Below the pieces are notes generated by a model. It was given only the letters and a program-made list of their open reading frames with translations. It did no database searches and was not told the DNA's origin. DNA of 64,000 bases from JANQOH01 sp965243325 (GTDB lineage Bacteria; Pseudomonadota; Alphaproteobacteria; UBA7887): assembly GCA_965243325.1 (NCBI GenBank), contig CBDEUQ010000003.1, forward strand, positions 1,860,001 to 1,924,000, read 5' to 3'. A program made the translations under genes and the position numbers. Of the stretch, positions 55,379-64,000 are shown in pieces; the stretch's first letter is position 1; each line of letters begins with the position of its first letter.

Positions 55379-56089
55379 ATGCGCACCGGACTGATAGCCG
55401 AGAAGCTCGGCATGACGCGGATCTATCTCGACGACGGCCGGCACCTCCCGGTGACCGTGCTGCGCGTCGACGACTGCCAGGTCGTGGCGCAGAAGACCGC
55501 CGCCCGCGATGGCTACGTGGCGTTGCAGATCGGCGTCGGCAAGGCGAAGCCGAAGAACGTGTCGAAGGCGATGCGCGGCCATTTCGCCAAGGCGCGGGTC
55601 GAGCCGAAGCGGCGGCTGGCCGAGTTTCGCGTCAGCGAGGATTGCCTGATCGACGTCGGAGCCGGGATCACCGCCGCGCATTTCGTGCCCGGCCAGTTCG
55701 TCGACGTGAGCGGCACGTCCATCGGCAAGGGGTTCGCCGGCGCCATGAAGCGGCACAATTTCGGCGGCCTGCGCGCCAGCCACGGCGTTTCGGTGTCGCA
55801 CCGCAGTCACGGTTCGACAGGGCAGTGCCAGGATCCCGGCAAGGTGTTCAAGGGCAAGAAGATGGCCGGCCATCTCGGGGCGGCGAAAGTCACCGAGCAG
55901 AACCTGTACGTGGTCGACAGCGACGCCGGGCGCGGGCTGATCGTCGTGATGGGCGGCGTGCCCGGGCCGCGGGGCGGCCTCGTCCGTGTGACGGACGCGA
56001 AGAAGAGGGCGCTGCCCGGGGCGGCGCCGATGCCGGGGGCGCTGGCCGAGCCGGCGGGCGATTCCGCAACCCCGGCGGCGGAGAATTGA
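55379..56089 (+). CDS. rplC: 50S ribosomal protein L3
   Basis: The 236-residue L3 has MRTGLIAEKLGMTRIY, GTSIGKGFAGAMKRHNFGG and RGLIVVMGGVPGPRGGLV. The C-terminal 25 or so residues are an Ala/Pro-rich extension beyond the conserved fold. Confidence 0.97.
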   Translation: MRTGLIAEKLGMTRIYLDDGRHLPVTVLRVDDCQVVAQKTAARDGYVALQIGVGKAKPKNVSKAMRGHFAKARVEPKRRLAEFRVSEDCLIDVGAGITAAHFVPGQFVDVSGTSIGKGFAGAMKRHNFGGLRASHGVSVSHRSHGSTGQCQDPGKVFKGKKMAGHLGAAKVTEQNLYVVDSDAGRGLIVVMGGVPGPRGGLVRVTDAKKRALPGAAPMPGALAEPAGDSATPAAEN

Positions 56090-56094
56090 GCGTC

Positions 56095-56715
56095 ATGCGG
56101 TGCGACGTGCGGACTCTCGACAACGAGGAAGCCGGCGAGATCGATCTCGCCGACACGATTTTCGGCGTGCCGGTGCGCGGCGACCTGCTGAAGCGTGCCG
56201 TGGTCTGGCAGCTCGCCAAGCGCCGCGCCGGGTCGCGCAAGGTGCAGGGCCGCAGCGACGTGACCGGAACCGGCGCCAAGGCGTACAAGCAGAAGGGAAC
56301 GGGCCGGGCGCGTCGGGGGAACCGCAAGGTTTCGCAGTTCCGCGGCGGCGGTCGGGCGTTCCCGCCGCACCCGCGCGATCATGCGACGGCGCTGCCCAAG
56401 AAGGTGCGCAAGCTGGCGTTGAAGTGCGCGCTGTCGTCCAAGCGCGCCGAGGGCAAGCTGGTGATTCTCGACTCGCTGCGCCTCGACGAACCGAAGACCG
56501 GGGCGCTCGCCAGGCGGCTCGCCGGGTTCGGCTGGCAGTCGGCGCTGGTCGTCGACGGTCCCGAGGTCGACGCCAATTTCCTCCGCGCGGCCGCCAACCT
56601 CGCGCGCCTCGACGTGCTGCCCAGCGTCGGCGCCAACGTCTACGACATTCTGCGCCGCGATGTTCTGGTGTTGACCAGAGCCGGCGTTGAGGCGCTGGAG
56701 GCGCGCCTGTCATGA
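56095..56715 (+). CDS. rplD: 50S ribosomal protein L4
   Basis: The 206-residue L4 has the extended loop region GTGAKAYKQKGTGRARRGN and FRGGGRAFPPHPRD. Its start is 6 bp after rplC. In E. coli L4 represses the S10 operon; nothing here proves that. Confidence 0.97.
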   Translation: MRCDVRTLDNEEAGEIDLADTIFGVPVRGDLLKRAVVWQLAKRRAGSRKVQGRSDVTGTGAKAYKQKGTGRARRGNRKVSQFRGGGRAFPPHPRDHATALPKKVRKLALKCALSSKRAEGKLVILDSLRLDEPKTGALARRLAGFGWQSALVVDGPEVDANFLRAAANLARLDVLPSVGANVYDILRRDVLVLTRAGVEALEARLS

Positions 56716-57005
56716 GCCCTGAACGCGCCTGCGACATCATCCGCAGCCCGATCGTCACCGAGAAGACGACGGCGCTGAGCGAGCACAACCAGTATGCTTT
56801 CCGCGTCGCCCGCGACGCGACCAAGCCCGACATCAGAGAGGCCGTCGAGACGCTGTTCTCGGTCAAGGTGACGGCGGTCAACACGCTCAACGTCAAGGGC
56901 AAGGTCAAGCGCTTCCGCGGACGGTTGGGAAAGCGGTCCGACGTGAAGAAGGCGATCGTCACGCTCGCCGAGGGTGAGAGCCTCGACACCATGGCGGGCA
57001 TTTAG
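56712..57005 (+). CDS. rplW: 50S ribosomal protein L23
   Basis: The 97-residue L23 lies at the exit tunnel and docks SRP and trigger factor. IIRSPIVTEKTTALSEHNQY and TLFSVKVTAVNTLNVKGK are typical. ATGA overlap with rplD. Confidence 0.97.
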   Translation: MSPERACDIIRSPIVTEKTTALSEHNQYAFRVARDATKPDIREAVETLFSVKVTAVNTLNVKGKVKRFRGRLGKRSDVKKAIVTLAEGESLDTMAGI

Positions 57006-57016
57006 GAGGCGCGGTC

Positions 57017-57856
57017 ATGGCACTGAAGACCTACCGTCCGACGACGCCGTCACGGCGCGGCCTCGTCCTCGTCGACCGCCGCGAGCTGCACAAGGGCGGG
57101 CCGGTCAAGGCGCTCACCAAGGGCGCATCGAAATCGGGCGGGCGCAACAACCAGGGCCGGATGACGGCCCGCCGTCGCGGCGGCGGCCACAAGCGGCGTT
57201 ACCGCATCGTCGATTTCCGGCGGCGCAAGTTCGGCGTTCCGGCCACCGTCGAACGGCTCGAGTACGATCCGAACCGCTCGGCGTTCATCGCGCTCCTGCG
57301 CTACGACGACGGCGAGCAGGCGTATATCGTCGCCCCGCAGCGGCTGCGCCCGGGCGACAGCGTGGTGGCGGACGAGCAGGCCGACATCAAGCCCGGCAAC
57401 GCCATGCCGATGCAGAGCATGCCGGTCGGCACCATCGTCCACAACGTCGAGATGAAGCCCGGAAGGGGTGGCCAGATCGCGCGTGCCGCCGGCAACTACG
57501 CGCAGCTCGTCGGCAAGGACGCGGGTTACGCGCTGCTGCGGCTGTCGTCGGGCGAGCAGCGCATGGTGCGGGCCGAGTGCATGGCGACCGTCGGCGCCGT
57601 TTCGAACGCCGACAACCAGAACATCAAGCTCGGCAAGGCGGGCCGCAACCGCTGGCGCGGCCGCCGGCCCAAGGTGCGCGGCGTGGCCATGAACCCGGTC
57701 GATCACCCTCACGGCGGCGGCGAGGGCCGGTCGTCGGGCGGGCGCCACCCGGTGACGCCGTGGGGCGTGCCCACGAAGGGCAAGCGCACGCGGCGCAACA
57801 AGGCGAGCGACCGGTTGATTCTGCGCAGCCGCCACCGGGCAAAGAAGCGGCGCTAG
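57017..57856 (+). CDS. rplB: 50S ribosomal protein L2
   Basis: The 279-residue L2 is near the peptidyl transferase centre. MALKTYRPTTPSRRG, GRNNQGRMTARRRGGGHKR and the C-terminal VRGVAMNPVDHPHGGGEG, with its functionally important His, are all present. Confidence 0.98.
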   Translation: MALKTYRPTTPSRRGLVLVDRRELHKGGPVKALTKGASKSGGRNNQGRMTARRRGGGHKRRYRIVDFRRRKFGVPATVERLEYDPNRSAFIALLRYDDGEQAYIVAPQRLRPGDSVVADEQADIKPGNAMPMQSMPVGTIVHNVEMKPGRGGQIARAAGNYAQLVGKDAGYALLRLSSGEQRMVRAECMATVGAVSNADNQNIKLGKAGRNRWRGRRPKVRGVAMNPVDHPHGGGEGRSSGGRHPVTPWGVPTKGKRTRRNKASDRLILRSRHRAKKRR

Positions 57857-57866
57857 GGAGGCGGGC

Positions 57867-58145
57867 ATGGCGCGATCCGTTCGCAAGGGGCCGTTCGTGG
57901 ACGGCTATCTGCTGAAGAAGGCCGATGCGGTGCACACCGCCGGCCGCAGGGAGGTCATCAAGACCTGGTCGCGCCGGTCGACCATCCTGCCCCAGTTCGT
58001 CGGCCTCACCTTCGGCGTTCACAACGGCCACAAGTTCATCCCGGTTCTGGTGACCGAGAACATGGTCGGCCACAAGTTCGGCGAGTTTGCGCCGACGCGC
58101 ACGTACTACGGGCATGCCGGCGACAAGAAGGCGCGGAGGGCCTGA
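57867..58145 (+). CDS. rpsS: 30S ribosomal protein S19
   Basis: The 92-residue S19 of the 30S head reads MARSVRKGPFVDGYLLKK at the start and KFIPVLVTENMVGHKFGEF later. Confidence 0.97.
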   Translation: MARSVRKGPFVDGYLLKKADAVHTAGRREVIKTWSRRSTILPQFVGLTFGVHNGHKFIPVLVTENMVGHKFGEFAPTRTYYGHAGDKKARRA

Positions 58146-58148
58146 ACC

Positions 58149-58523
58149 GTGGGAAAGAGCGCGCACGAGCGCCGGCTGGCGGCAAACGAGGCGATGGCGG
58201 TCGCCAGGTCGCTCAGGGTCAGCCCCCAGAAGCTGAATCTGGTGGCGGAGTCCATCCGCGGCCTGTCGTGCGAGAAGGCGCTCGGCGCGCTGGCGTTCTC
58301 GCGCCGGCGGATTGCCGGCGACGTGCGCAAGGTGCTGCAGTCGGCGATCTCGAACGCGGAGAACAACCACGATCTCGACGTGGACCGGCTGTACGTCGCG
58401 GACGCGCATGTCGGCAAGGCGATCACGATGCGCCGCTGGCGCCCCCGCGCGCGCGGGCGCATCGGCCGCATCGTCAAGCGGTTCAGCCGGCTCACCGTCG
58501 TGGTGCGCGAGCGCGAGGACTAG
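58149..58523 (+). CDS. rplV: 50S ribosomal protein L22
   Basis: The 124-residue L22 lines the exit tunnel. SLRVSPQKLNLVAESIRG and the beta-hairpin region MRRWRPRARGRIGRI are typical. GTG start 3 bp after rpsS. Confidence 0.97.
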   Translation: MGKSAHERRLAANEAMAVARSLRVSPQKLNLVAESIRGLSCEKALGALAFSRRRIAGDVRKVLQSAISNAENNHDLDVDRLYVADAHVGKAITMRRWRPRARGRIGRIVKRFSRLTVVVRERED

Positions 58524-58536
58524 GGGGAGGCGGGCG

Positions 58537-59217
58537 ATGGGCCAGAAGGTCAACCCTGTCGGGCTCAGGCTCGGCATCAACCGGACTTGGGATTCGCGCT
58601 GGTACGCGGATTCCGACTACGGCGACCTGCTGCACGAGGACCTGGAGATACGCGGCTATCTGCACCGGCGCCTGAGCCAGGCGGGGGTCTCCAAGGTGGT
58701 CATCGAGCGTCCGGCCAAGAAGGCGCGGGTGACGATCCACACCGCACGCCCCGGCGTCGTCATCGGCAAAAAGGGCGCCGACATCGAACGTCTGCGCGGC
58801 GAGGTCGCCAAGCTCACTGAGAGCGAGGTGCACATCAACATCGTCGAGATTCGCAAGCCCGAGATCGAGGCGCAGTTGGTGGCGGAGAACATCGCCCAGC
58901 AGCTCGAGCGGCGGGTCGCCTTCCGGCGCGCCATGAAGCGGGCGGTGCAGTCGGCGATGCGTCTCGGGGCGCTCGGTATCCGCATCAATTGCGGCGGCCG
59001 CCTCGGCGGTGCGGAGATCGCGCGGACCGAGTGGTATCGCGAGGGGCGTGTGCCGCTGCACACGCTGCGCGCGGACATCGACTATGGAACCAGGCAGGCG
59101 CGCACGGCCTACGGCACCTGCGGGGTCAAGGTTTGGGTGTTCAAGGGCGAGATCATGGAACACGATCCGATGGCGCAGGATCGCCGCCGCGGCGAGTTCC
59201 AGGGCGCCCGGGCGTAG
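58537..59217 (+). CDS. rpsC: 30S ribosomal protein S3
   Basis: The 226-residue S3 begins MGQKVNPVGLRLGINR, has a KH domain (RPGVVIGKKGADIERLR) and ends with the GVKVWVFKGEI region. It forms part of the mRNA entry site. Confidence 0.98.
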   Translation: MGQKVNPVGLRLGINRTWDSRWYADSDYGDLLHEDLEIRGYLHRRLSQAGVSKVVIERPAKKARVTIHTARPGVVIGKKGADIERLRGEVAKLTESEVHINIVEIRKPEIEAQLVAENIAQQLERRVAFRRAMKRAVQSAMRLGALGIRINCGGRLGGAEIARTEWYREGRVPLHTLRADIDYGTRQARTAYGTCGVKVWVFKGEIMEHDPMAQDRRRGEFQGARA

Positions 59218-59227
59218 GGGGCGTCTC

Positions 59228-59647
59228 ATGCTGAGTCCGAAACGCACGCGATACCGAAAGGCCCACAAGGGCCGCATCCACGGTCTCGCCAAGGGCGGGA
59301 CGACCCTGAACTTCGGTTCCTACGGCCTTAAGTCGACAGAGGCGGCGCGGGTGACGGCGCGGCAGATCGAGGCCGCGCGGCGCGCCATCACGCGCCACCT
59401 CCGGCGCGCCGGCCGCATGTGGATCCGCGTCTTTCCCGACGTGCCGGTCAGCAAGAAGCCGACCGAAGTGCGCATGGGCAAGGGCAAGGGTGCGCCGGAA
59501 TACTGGATGTGCCGCATCAAGCCCGGGCGTATCGTCTTCGAGCTCGACGGCATCCCCTCCGACCTCGCGCGGCGGGCGCTCGAGCGCGGCGCGGCGAAGC
59601 TGCCCATGGGCACGCGCTTCGTCGGTCGCGTCGGCGGCGAGGGTTGA
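59228..59647 (+). CDS. rplP: 50S ribosomal protein L16
   Basis: The 139-residue L16 begins MLSPKRTRYRKAHKGR and contains RMWIRVFPDVPVSKKPTE and RMGKGKGAPEYW. It helps position the A-site tRNA. Confidence 0.97.
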   Translation: MLSPKRTRYRKAHKGRIHGLAKGGTTLNFGSYGLKSTEAARVTARQIEAARRAITRHLRRAGRMWIRVFPDVPVSKKPTEVRMGKGKGAPEYWMCRIKPGRIVFELDGIPSDLARRALERGAAKLPMGTRFVGRVGGEG

Positions 59648-59650
59648 GCG

Positions 59651-59860
59651 GTGAAGGCGCGCGAACTTCGCACGCGCGACGACGCGGCGTTGCGGAGCAG
59701 CTTGCGGGACCTGAAGAAAGAGCAATTCAATCTCCGCTTCCAGCAGGCGGCGGGTCAGATCGAGAACACCGCGCGCATCCGCGAGGTGCGCCGCGACATC
59801 GCGCGCATTCACGGCGTTCTCGGCGAGCGGCGGCGCGCCGCCGATCGAACGGGCGGGTAG
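59651..59860 (+). CDS. rpmC: 50S ribosomal protein L29
   Basis: The 69-residue two-helix L29 (KARELRTRDDAALRS, LKKEQFNLRFQQAAGQ) sits at the exit tunnel. GTG start 3 bp after rplP. Confidence 0.95.
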   Translation: MKARELRTRDDAALRSSLRDLKKEQFNLRFQQAAGQIENTARIREVRRDIARIHGVLGERRRAADRTGG

Positions 59861-59865
59861 GAACG

Positions 59866-60102
59866 ATGCCGAAACGTATTCTGTCGGGCACCGTGGTCGG
59901 CGACGCCGCCGACAAGACGGTGGTGGTGAGGGTGGAGCGGCGGTTCCGCCACCCGGTGTACGAGAAGTTCATCCGCAGGTCGAAGCGCTACTCGGCGCAC
60001 GATCCGGAGAACGCGCACAAGGTGGGCGACATCGTCCGCATCCGGGAGTGCCGGCCGGTTTCGCGGCGCAAACGCTGGGAAGTCGTGTCGGACGGCGCCT
60101 GA
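59866..60102 (+). CDS. rpsQ: 30S ribosomal protein S17
   Basis: The 78-residue S17 has GTVVGDAADKTVVVRVERR and HPVYEKFIRRSKRYSAHD, an OB fold binding 16S rRNA early in assembly. Confidence 0.96.
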   Translation: MPKRILSGTVVGDAADKTVVVRVERRFRHPVYEKFIRRSKRYSAHDPENAHKVGDIVRIRECRPVSRRKRWEVVSDGA

Positions 60103-60131
60103 GGCGCACCGGCCGGAACGAGGATTCGCGC

Positions 60132-60500
60132 ATGATCCAGATGCAGACGAACCTGGACGTTGCCGACAATTCGGGCGCGCGGCGCGTGCAGTGCATCAAG
60201 GTGCTGGGCGGCGCTGGCCGGCGTACGGCCTCGGTGGGCGATGTCGTGGTGGTGACGGTCAAGGAAGCGATTCCGCGCGGCCGCGTGAAGAAGGGTGAGA
60301 TCCACCGCGCGGTGGTCGTGCGCACCGCGAAGGAAATCCGCCGGGCCGACGGCAGCGCCATCCGGTTCGACGGCAACGCCGCGGTGTTGATCAACCGTCA
60401 GGGCGAACCCATCGGCACGCGCATCTTCGGCCCCGTCACGCGCGAACTGCGGGCGCGGCGCTTCATGCGCATCGTGTCGCTGGCTCCCGAGGTGTTGTAG
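60132..60500 (+). CDS. rplN: 50S ribosomal protein L14
   Basis: The 122-residue L14 reads MIQMQTNLDVADNSGARRV and VVVVTVKEAIPRGRVKKGE. It contributes to the subunit interface. A longer in-frame GC-rich extension upstream is not conserved. Confidence 0.97.
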   Translation: MIQMQTNLDVADNSGARRVQCIKVLGGAGRRTASVGDVVVVTVKEAIPRGRVKKGEIHRAVVVRTAKEIRRADGSAIRFDGNAAVLINRQGEPIGTRIFGPVTRELRARRFMRIVSLAPEVL

Positions 60501-60528
60501 GGCCCCGTGGCAGGGTGAGGATCGGGCA

Positions 60529-60852
60529 ATGGCCGAGAAATTCAGGGTCCGCAAGGGCGATACGGTGGCCGTCACGAGCGGCCGCGAGAAGGGCAAGACC
60601 GGCGAGATCCTGCGCGTGGACCGCGGGCGCCGGCGCGTGGTCGTGCAGGGGGTCAACATGGTGAAGCGCCACACGCGCCCCAGCCCGACGACCCCCGGCG
60701 GCATCCTCGAAAAGGAGGCGCCGCTCGACGTGTCCAACGTGGCTTTGCTCGATCCCGAGGACGGCAAGCCGACGCGGGTCGGTTTCCGACGTCTCGAAGA
60801 CGGCCGCAAGGTGCGCTACTCCAAGCGCTCCGGCGAAGTCATCGATCGCTGA
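60529..60852 (+). CDS. rplX: 50S ribosomal protein L24
   Basis: The 107-residue L24 has a KOW motif (VRKGDTVAVTSGREKGKTGE) and is an assembly initiator of the large subunit. Confidence 0.96.
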   Translation: MAEKFRVRKGDTVAVTSGREKGKTGEILRVDRGRRRVVVQGVNMVKRHTRPSPTTPGGILEKEAPLDVSNVALLDPEDGKPTRVGFRRLEDGRKVRYSKRSGEVIDR

Positions 60853-60862
60853 GGAGGCCGCG

Positions 60863-61402
60863 ATGGCGCGTTTGCACGACTACTACCGGACGACGGTCAA
60901 GCCCGGGCTGATCGAGCAGTTCGCCTACGACAACCCGATGCAGGCGCCGAGGCTCGACAAGATCGTGCTCAACATGGGGGTCGGCGAAGCGGCGCGCGAC
61001 GGCAAGCTGATCGCCGGCGCGGTCGCCGATCTGACCGCCATCGCCGGTCAGAAACCGGTGGTGACGCGGGCGAAGCGGTCGATCGCGAACTTCAAGCTGC
61101 GCGAAGGGATGACGGTCGGCTGCAAGGTGACCCTGCGGCGCGACCGGATGTACGAGTTTCTCGACCGGCTCATCAACATCGCCCTGCCCCGGGTGCGCGA
61201 TTTTCACGGGGTATCGCCGAAGAGCTTCGACGGGCGCGGCAACTACGCGCTCGGGCTGAAGGAACAGATCGTGTTTCCCGAGATCGACTACGACGCGATC
61301 GACACTGTGCGCGGGCTCGATATCGTGATCGCGACCACGGCGAATGGCGACGACGAGGCGCGGGCGTTGCTCAAGGGCTTCAACATGCCGTTCACGGCGT
61401 AG
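60863..61402 (+). CDS. rplE: 50S ribosomal protein L5
   Basis: The 179-residue L5 contacts 5S rRNA and the P-site tRNA. PRLDKIVLNMGVGEAARD, AKRSIANFKLREGMTVG and YALGLKEQIVFPEIDYD are visible. Confidence 0.97.
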   Translation: MARLHDYYRTTVKPGLIEQFAYDNPMQAPRLDKIVLNMGVGEAARDGKLIAGAVADLTAIAGQKPVVTRAKRSIANFKLREGMTVGCKVTLRRDRMYEFLDRLINIALPRVRDFHGVSPKSFDGRGNYALGLKEQIVFPEIDYDAIDTVRGLDIVIATTANGDDEARALLKGFNMPFTA

Positions 61403-61434
61403 GCAGGCGTCGCGGCGGCGCGGGAGGAGAGCGA

Positions 61435-61740
61435 ATGGCGAAGCGAAGCGCGGTGGAAAGAGACCGGAAGCGGCGACGTCTGGTGGCCCGCTACGCGGCG
61501 AAGCGAGCGGCCCTCAAGGCGGTCGCGCGCGACGAATCGCGGCCCATGGAGGAACGGTTCGCGGCGCGGCTCAAGCTCGCTGCGCTGCCGCGCAACGGCG
61601 CGCCGTCGCGGGTTCGCAACCGGTGCGTCGTGTCGGGCCGACCGCGCGGATACTACCGCAAGCTGAAGATGTCTCGCATCGCGCTGCGCGAACTGGCCTC
61701 CGACGGCCAGGTGCCGGGCATGGTCAAGTCGAGCTGGTAG
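61435..61740 (+). CDS. rpsN: 30S ribosomal protein S14 (zinc-free form)
   Basis: The 101-residue S14 is the long form lacking the CxxC zinc knuckle. RNRCVVSGRPRGYYRKLKMSR and the terminal MVKSSW are typical. Confidence 0.96.
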   Translation: MAKRSAVERDRKRRRLVARYAAKRAALKAVARDESRPMEERFAARLKLAALPRNGAPSRVRNRCVVSGRPRGYYRKLKMSRIALRELASDGQVPGMVKSSW

Positions 61741-61753
61741 GGAGAGGGCGACG

Positions 61754-62152
61754 ATGACGATGAGCGACCCGCTCGGCGACATGCTGACCCGGATTCGCAA
61801 CGGCCAGCGCGTGAACAAGCGGACGGTACGCTGTCCGGCGTCGCGCTTGCGGGCCAACGTTCTCGAAGTGCTCGCCGGCGAGGGCTACATTCGCGGCTGG
61901 CGGCGGCTCGAGGATCGGCCGACGAAACCGTTTCTCGAGATCGAGCTCAAATATCACGAAGGCACCCCCGTGATTCACGAGATCAGCCGCGTCTCGCGGC
62001 CCGGCCGGCGGGTCTATTCGTCGATCAAGGATCTCGCGCGGGTGTACAACGGCCTCGGGATATCGATCCTGTCGACTCCGCGCGGGGTGATGTCGGATGC
62101 GGACGCGCGCGCTGCCAACGTCGGCGGCGAAGTGCTCTGCCGCGTATTCTAG
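61754..62152 (+). CDS. rpsH: 30S ribosomal protein S8
   Basis: The 132-residue S8 has SDPLGDMLTRIRNGQRVNK and GISILSTPRGVMSDADAR. In E. coli it represses the spc operon, but I cannot verify the target RNA here. Confidence 0.97.
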   Translation: MTMSDPLGDMLTRIRNGQRVNKRTVRCPASRLRANVLEVLAGEGYIRGWRRLEDRPTKPFLEIELKYHEGTPVIHEISRVSRPGRRVYSSIKDLARVYNGLGISILSTPRGVMSDADARAANVGGEVLCRVF

Positions 62153-62160
62153 GAGAAACC

Positions 62161-62697
62161 ATGTCGCGCATCGGCAAACACTCGGTCAAGGTGCCCGACG
62201 GCGTCGAGGTGGCCGTCGCAGGTCGGACCGTCACCGTGAAGGGCAGGCGCGGCGAACTCAGCCGCACGCTGCCGGACGCGGTATCGTTGCACGCGGAAGG
62301 CGGCGAGATCCGCGTGACGCCGCGCGGCGAAGACCGGCGTTCGCGGTCGATGTGGGGGCTGTCGCGCACGCTGGTGAACAACATGGTCGTCGGCGTGTCC
62401 GAGGGATACACGCGCCATCTCGAGATTCGCGGCGTCGGCTACCGCGCCGCCATGGCTGACGGCGTGCTCAGCCTGCAACTCGGCTACAGCCACGAGGTCA
62501 AGGTGGCGGTGCCCGAAGACGTGGAGATCGCCTGCGAGCGGCCGACCGCGATCAGCGTGACCGGCGCCGACAAGCAGCGCGTCGGACAGATCGCGGCGGA
62601 GATCCGGGCGCTGCGCAAGCCCGAGCCCTACAAGGGGAAGGGCATTCGCTATCAGGGCGAGTACGTCCGGCAGAAGGTCGGCAAGAAGAAGGAATAG
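62161..62697 (+). CDS. rplF: 50S ribosomal protein L6
   Basis: The 178-residue L6 reads MSRIGKHSVKVPDGVEV and KPEPYKGKGIRYQGEYV. It lies near the factor-binding site. Confidence 0.97.
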   Translation: MSRIGKHSVKVPDGVEVAVAGRTVTVKGRRGELSRTLPDAVSLHAEGGEIRVTPRGEDRRSRSMWGLSRTLVNNMVVGVSEGYTRHLEIRGVGYRAAMADGVLSLQLGYSHEVKVAVPEDVEIACERPTAISVTGADKQRVGQIAAEIRALRKPEPYKGKGIRYQGEYVRQKVGKKKE

Positions 62698-62705
62698 GCG
62701 CGAGG

Positions 62706-63068
62706 ATGGACAAGGCGAAACTGTTGGCGGCCCGGCGCAAGCGTCGCAATCGCCATCGTCTCAGGGGGCGAGCGGGCGGTCGGCCGAGGCTTTCGGTCCA
62801 TCGCTCCGGGCGGCACATCTACGCCCAGGTGATTCGCGACGACGAGGGCCGCACCGTCGCCGCCGCGTCGACCCTGGAGAGGGATTTGCGCGAGTCGCTG
62901 AAGACGGGCGCCGATGTCGCCGCCGCGCAGGCGGTCGGCCGGCTGGTCGCCGAGCGGGCGCGGCAGGCGGGCGTCGAGAGCGTCGTGTTCGACCGCGGCG
63001 CCTACCTCTACCACGGCCGCGTCCGCGCCTTGGCCGAGGCGGCGCGCGAGGCCGGATTGGTTTTCTGA
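62706..63068 (+). CDS. rplR: 50S ribosomal protein L18
   Basis: The 120-residue L18 binds 5S rRNA. GRPRLSVHRSGRHIYAQVI and the C-terminal FDRGAYLYHGRVRALAEA are characteristic. Confidence 0.97.
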   Translation: MDKAKLLAARRKRRNRHRLRGRAGGRPRLSVHRSGRHIYAQVIRDDEGRTVAAASTLERDLRESLKTGADVAAAQAVGRLVAERARQAGVESVVFDRGAYLYHGRVRALAEAAREAGLVF

Positions 63069-63087
63069 ACGGAACGGGGTCGGGAGC

Positions 63088-63672
63088 ATGGCACGAGACG
63101 ACAGGCGCCGGGGCGGCCGCCGCGACGGGCGGCGCGATCGGCACAAGGACGACGCCGACAGCGATCTGTTCGACAAGCTGGTCAGCATCAATCGCGTCGC
63201 CAAGGTGGTGAAGGGCGGCCGCCGCTTCGGGTTCGCCGCCCTCGTCGTGGTCGGCGACGGGCGCGGCCGCGTGGGCTTCGGTGCCGGCAAGGCGCGCGAG
63301 GTGCCGGAAGCGATCCGCAAGGCGACGGAGCGGGCCCGGCGCCGGTTGATCCGCGTGCCGCTGCGCGACGGGCGGACGCTTCATCACGACGTCGCCGGCC
63401 GCTACGGCGCCGGGCGCGTCGCGCTGCGCGCGGCGCCGGCGGGAACCGGCGTGATCGCCGGCGGCCCGATGCGCGCGGTGTTCGAGACCCTCGGGGTGCA
63501 GGATGTCGTGACCAAGTCGGTCGGTACGTCGAATCCGCACAACATGGTGCGCGCCACGTTCGATGCGCTCACGCGGATCCAGTCGCCGCGCGCGGTGGCG
63601 GCCAAGCGCGGCAAGAAGGTGAGCGAGGTCGTCGGGCGCCGCAAGGCCGACGCCGCGGCGCCGGCGGAGTGA
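63088..63672 (+). CDS. rpsE: 30S ribosomal protein S5
   Basis: The 194-residue S5 has a basic N-terminus, then LVSINRVAKVVKGGRRFGF, GAGKAREVPEAIRKA and TSNPHNMVRATFDAL. It acts in decoding fidelity and mRNA unwinding. Confidence 0.97.
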   Translation: MARDDRRRGGRRDGRRDRHKDDADSDLFDKLVSINRVAKVVKGGRRFGFAALVVVGDGRGRVGFGAGKAREVPEAIRKATERARRRLIRVPLRDGRTLHHDVAGRYGAGRVALRAAPAGTGVIAGGPMRAVFETLGVQDVVTKSVGTSNPHNMVRATFDALTRIQSPRAVAAKRGKKVSEVVGRRKADAAAPAE

Positions 63673-63676
63673 ACTC

Positions 63677-63868
63677 GTGAGCGACCGCAAGACGATCACC
63701 GTCACCCAGACCGGCAGTCCCATCGGCCGCCGCAAGGACCAGCGCCAGACCCTCGTCGGTCTTGGCCTCGACAAGATGAACCGCAGCCGCACGCTCGAGG
63801 ACACCCCCGCCGTGCGGGGGATGATCGAGAAGGTGAAGCACCTGGTGCGCATCGAGAGCGCCGGGTGA
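63677..63868 (+). CDS. rpmD: 50S ribosomal protein L30
   Basis: The 63-residue L30 reads ITVTQTGSPIGRRKDQRQTL and IEKVKHLVRIE. GTG start 4 bp after rpsE. Confidence 0.95.
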   Translation: MSDRKTITVTQTGSPIGRRKDQRQTLVGLGLDKMNRSRTLEDTPAVRGMIEKVKHLVRIESAG

Positions 63869-63881
63869 ACGGAGGCCGGGG

Positions 63882-64000
63882 ATGAAGCTCAACGAACTCA
63901 GCGACAATCCGGGCGCCGCGCGGACGCGCACGCGCCGCGGCCGCGGCATCGGCACCGGCAAGGGCGGCACGGCGGGCCGCGGCCACAAGGGGCAGAAGTC
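63882..64000 (+). CDS. rplO: 50S ribosomal protein L15, 5' part
   Basis: MKLNELSDNPGAARTRTRRG and GTGKGGTAGRGHKGQK are the start of L15. The gene runs off the window after 39 codons. Confidence 0.95.
   Translation, partial: MKLNELSDNPGAARTRTRRGRGIGTGKGGTAGRGHKGQK

Overview
The window comes from a high-GC (about 70% by eye) alphaproteobacterium, possibly Rhodospirillales-like. The main evidence is the end of a MipZ-type ATPase gene at the left edge, the tRNA-Gly/tuf/tRNA-Trp/secE/nusG order, and the style of the rpo and ribosomal genes. I cannot name a genus from sequence alone.

Region 1 (1-3.5 kb) holds the 3' end of mipZ, a VWA-domain gene, a membrane-anchored J-domain gene and an unrecognised 528-residue protein. 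Region 2 (3.7-13.2 kb) has the architecture of a composite transposon: two near-identical 1773-bp IS1380-family elements in the same orientation, each bounded by CTAG. They enclose about 6 kb of cargo with patchy, lower GC: a small membrane protein, a uracil-DNA-glycosylase-like protein with a coupled 47-residue ORF, a caspase-like protease, and a PD-(D/E)XK nuclease with an unknown partner. Region 3 (13.3-19.6 kb) is a mobile-DNA block: a coupled operon of HTH protein, small ORF and large serine recombinase, with a DUF5372-type gene upstream; an IS1634-family element with a 6-bp target duplication; a VapBC pair; and a Phd-type antitoxin remnant.

Region 4 (19.8-26.9 kb) has a sarcosine/dimethylglycine-dehydrogenase-like flavoprotein, a katG with a secretion signal, a truncated second katG beside another VapBC pair, and recombinase and transposase remnants. 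Region 5 (26.9-36.1 kb) is ordinary metabolic chromosome: an M17 aminopeptidase, N-formylglutamate amidohydrolase and YbdK-like ligase operon, a DUF1244 gene, enoyl-CoA hydratase and two acyl-CoA dehydrogenases, a GST, a RutE-like nitroreductase, a VanX-type dipeptidase and tsaB.

Region 6 (36.1-64 kb) is the translation/transcription core: tRNA-Thr, a disrupted rlmB-like gene, a tRNA-Tyr lacking about 9 nt, tRNA-Gly, tuf, tRNA-Trp, secE-nusG-rplKAJL-rpoBC, rpsL-rpsG-fusA-tuf, then the S10/spc ribosomal operon from rpsJ to a truncated rplO. The most notable core oddities are a 72-residue in-frame insertion in RpoB at a normally invariant site, the broken tRNA-Tyr and rlmB, and a tuf pair whose codon style differs from its neighbours except in the last 25 or so codons.
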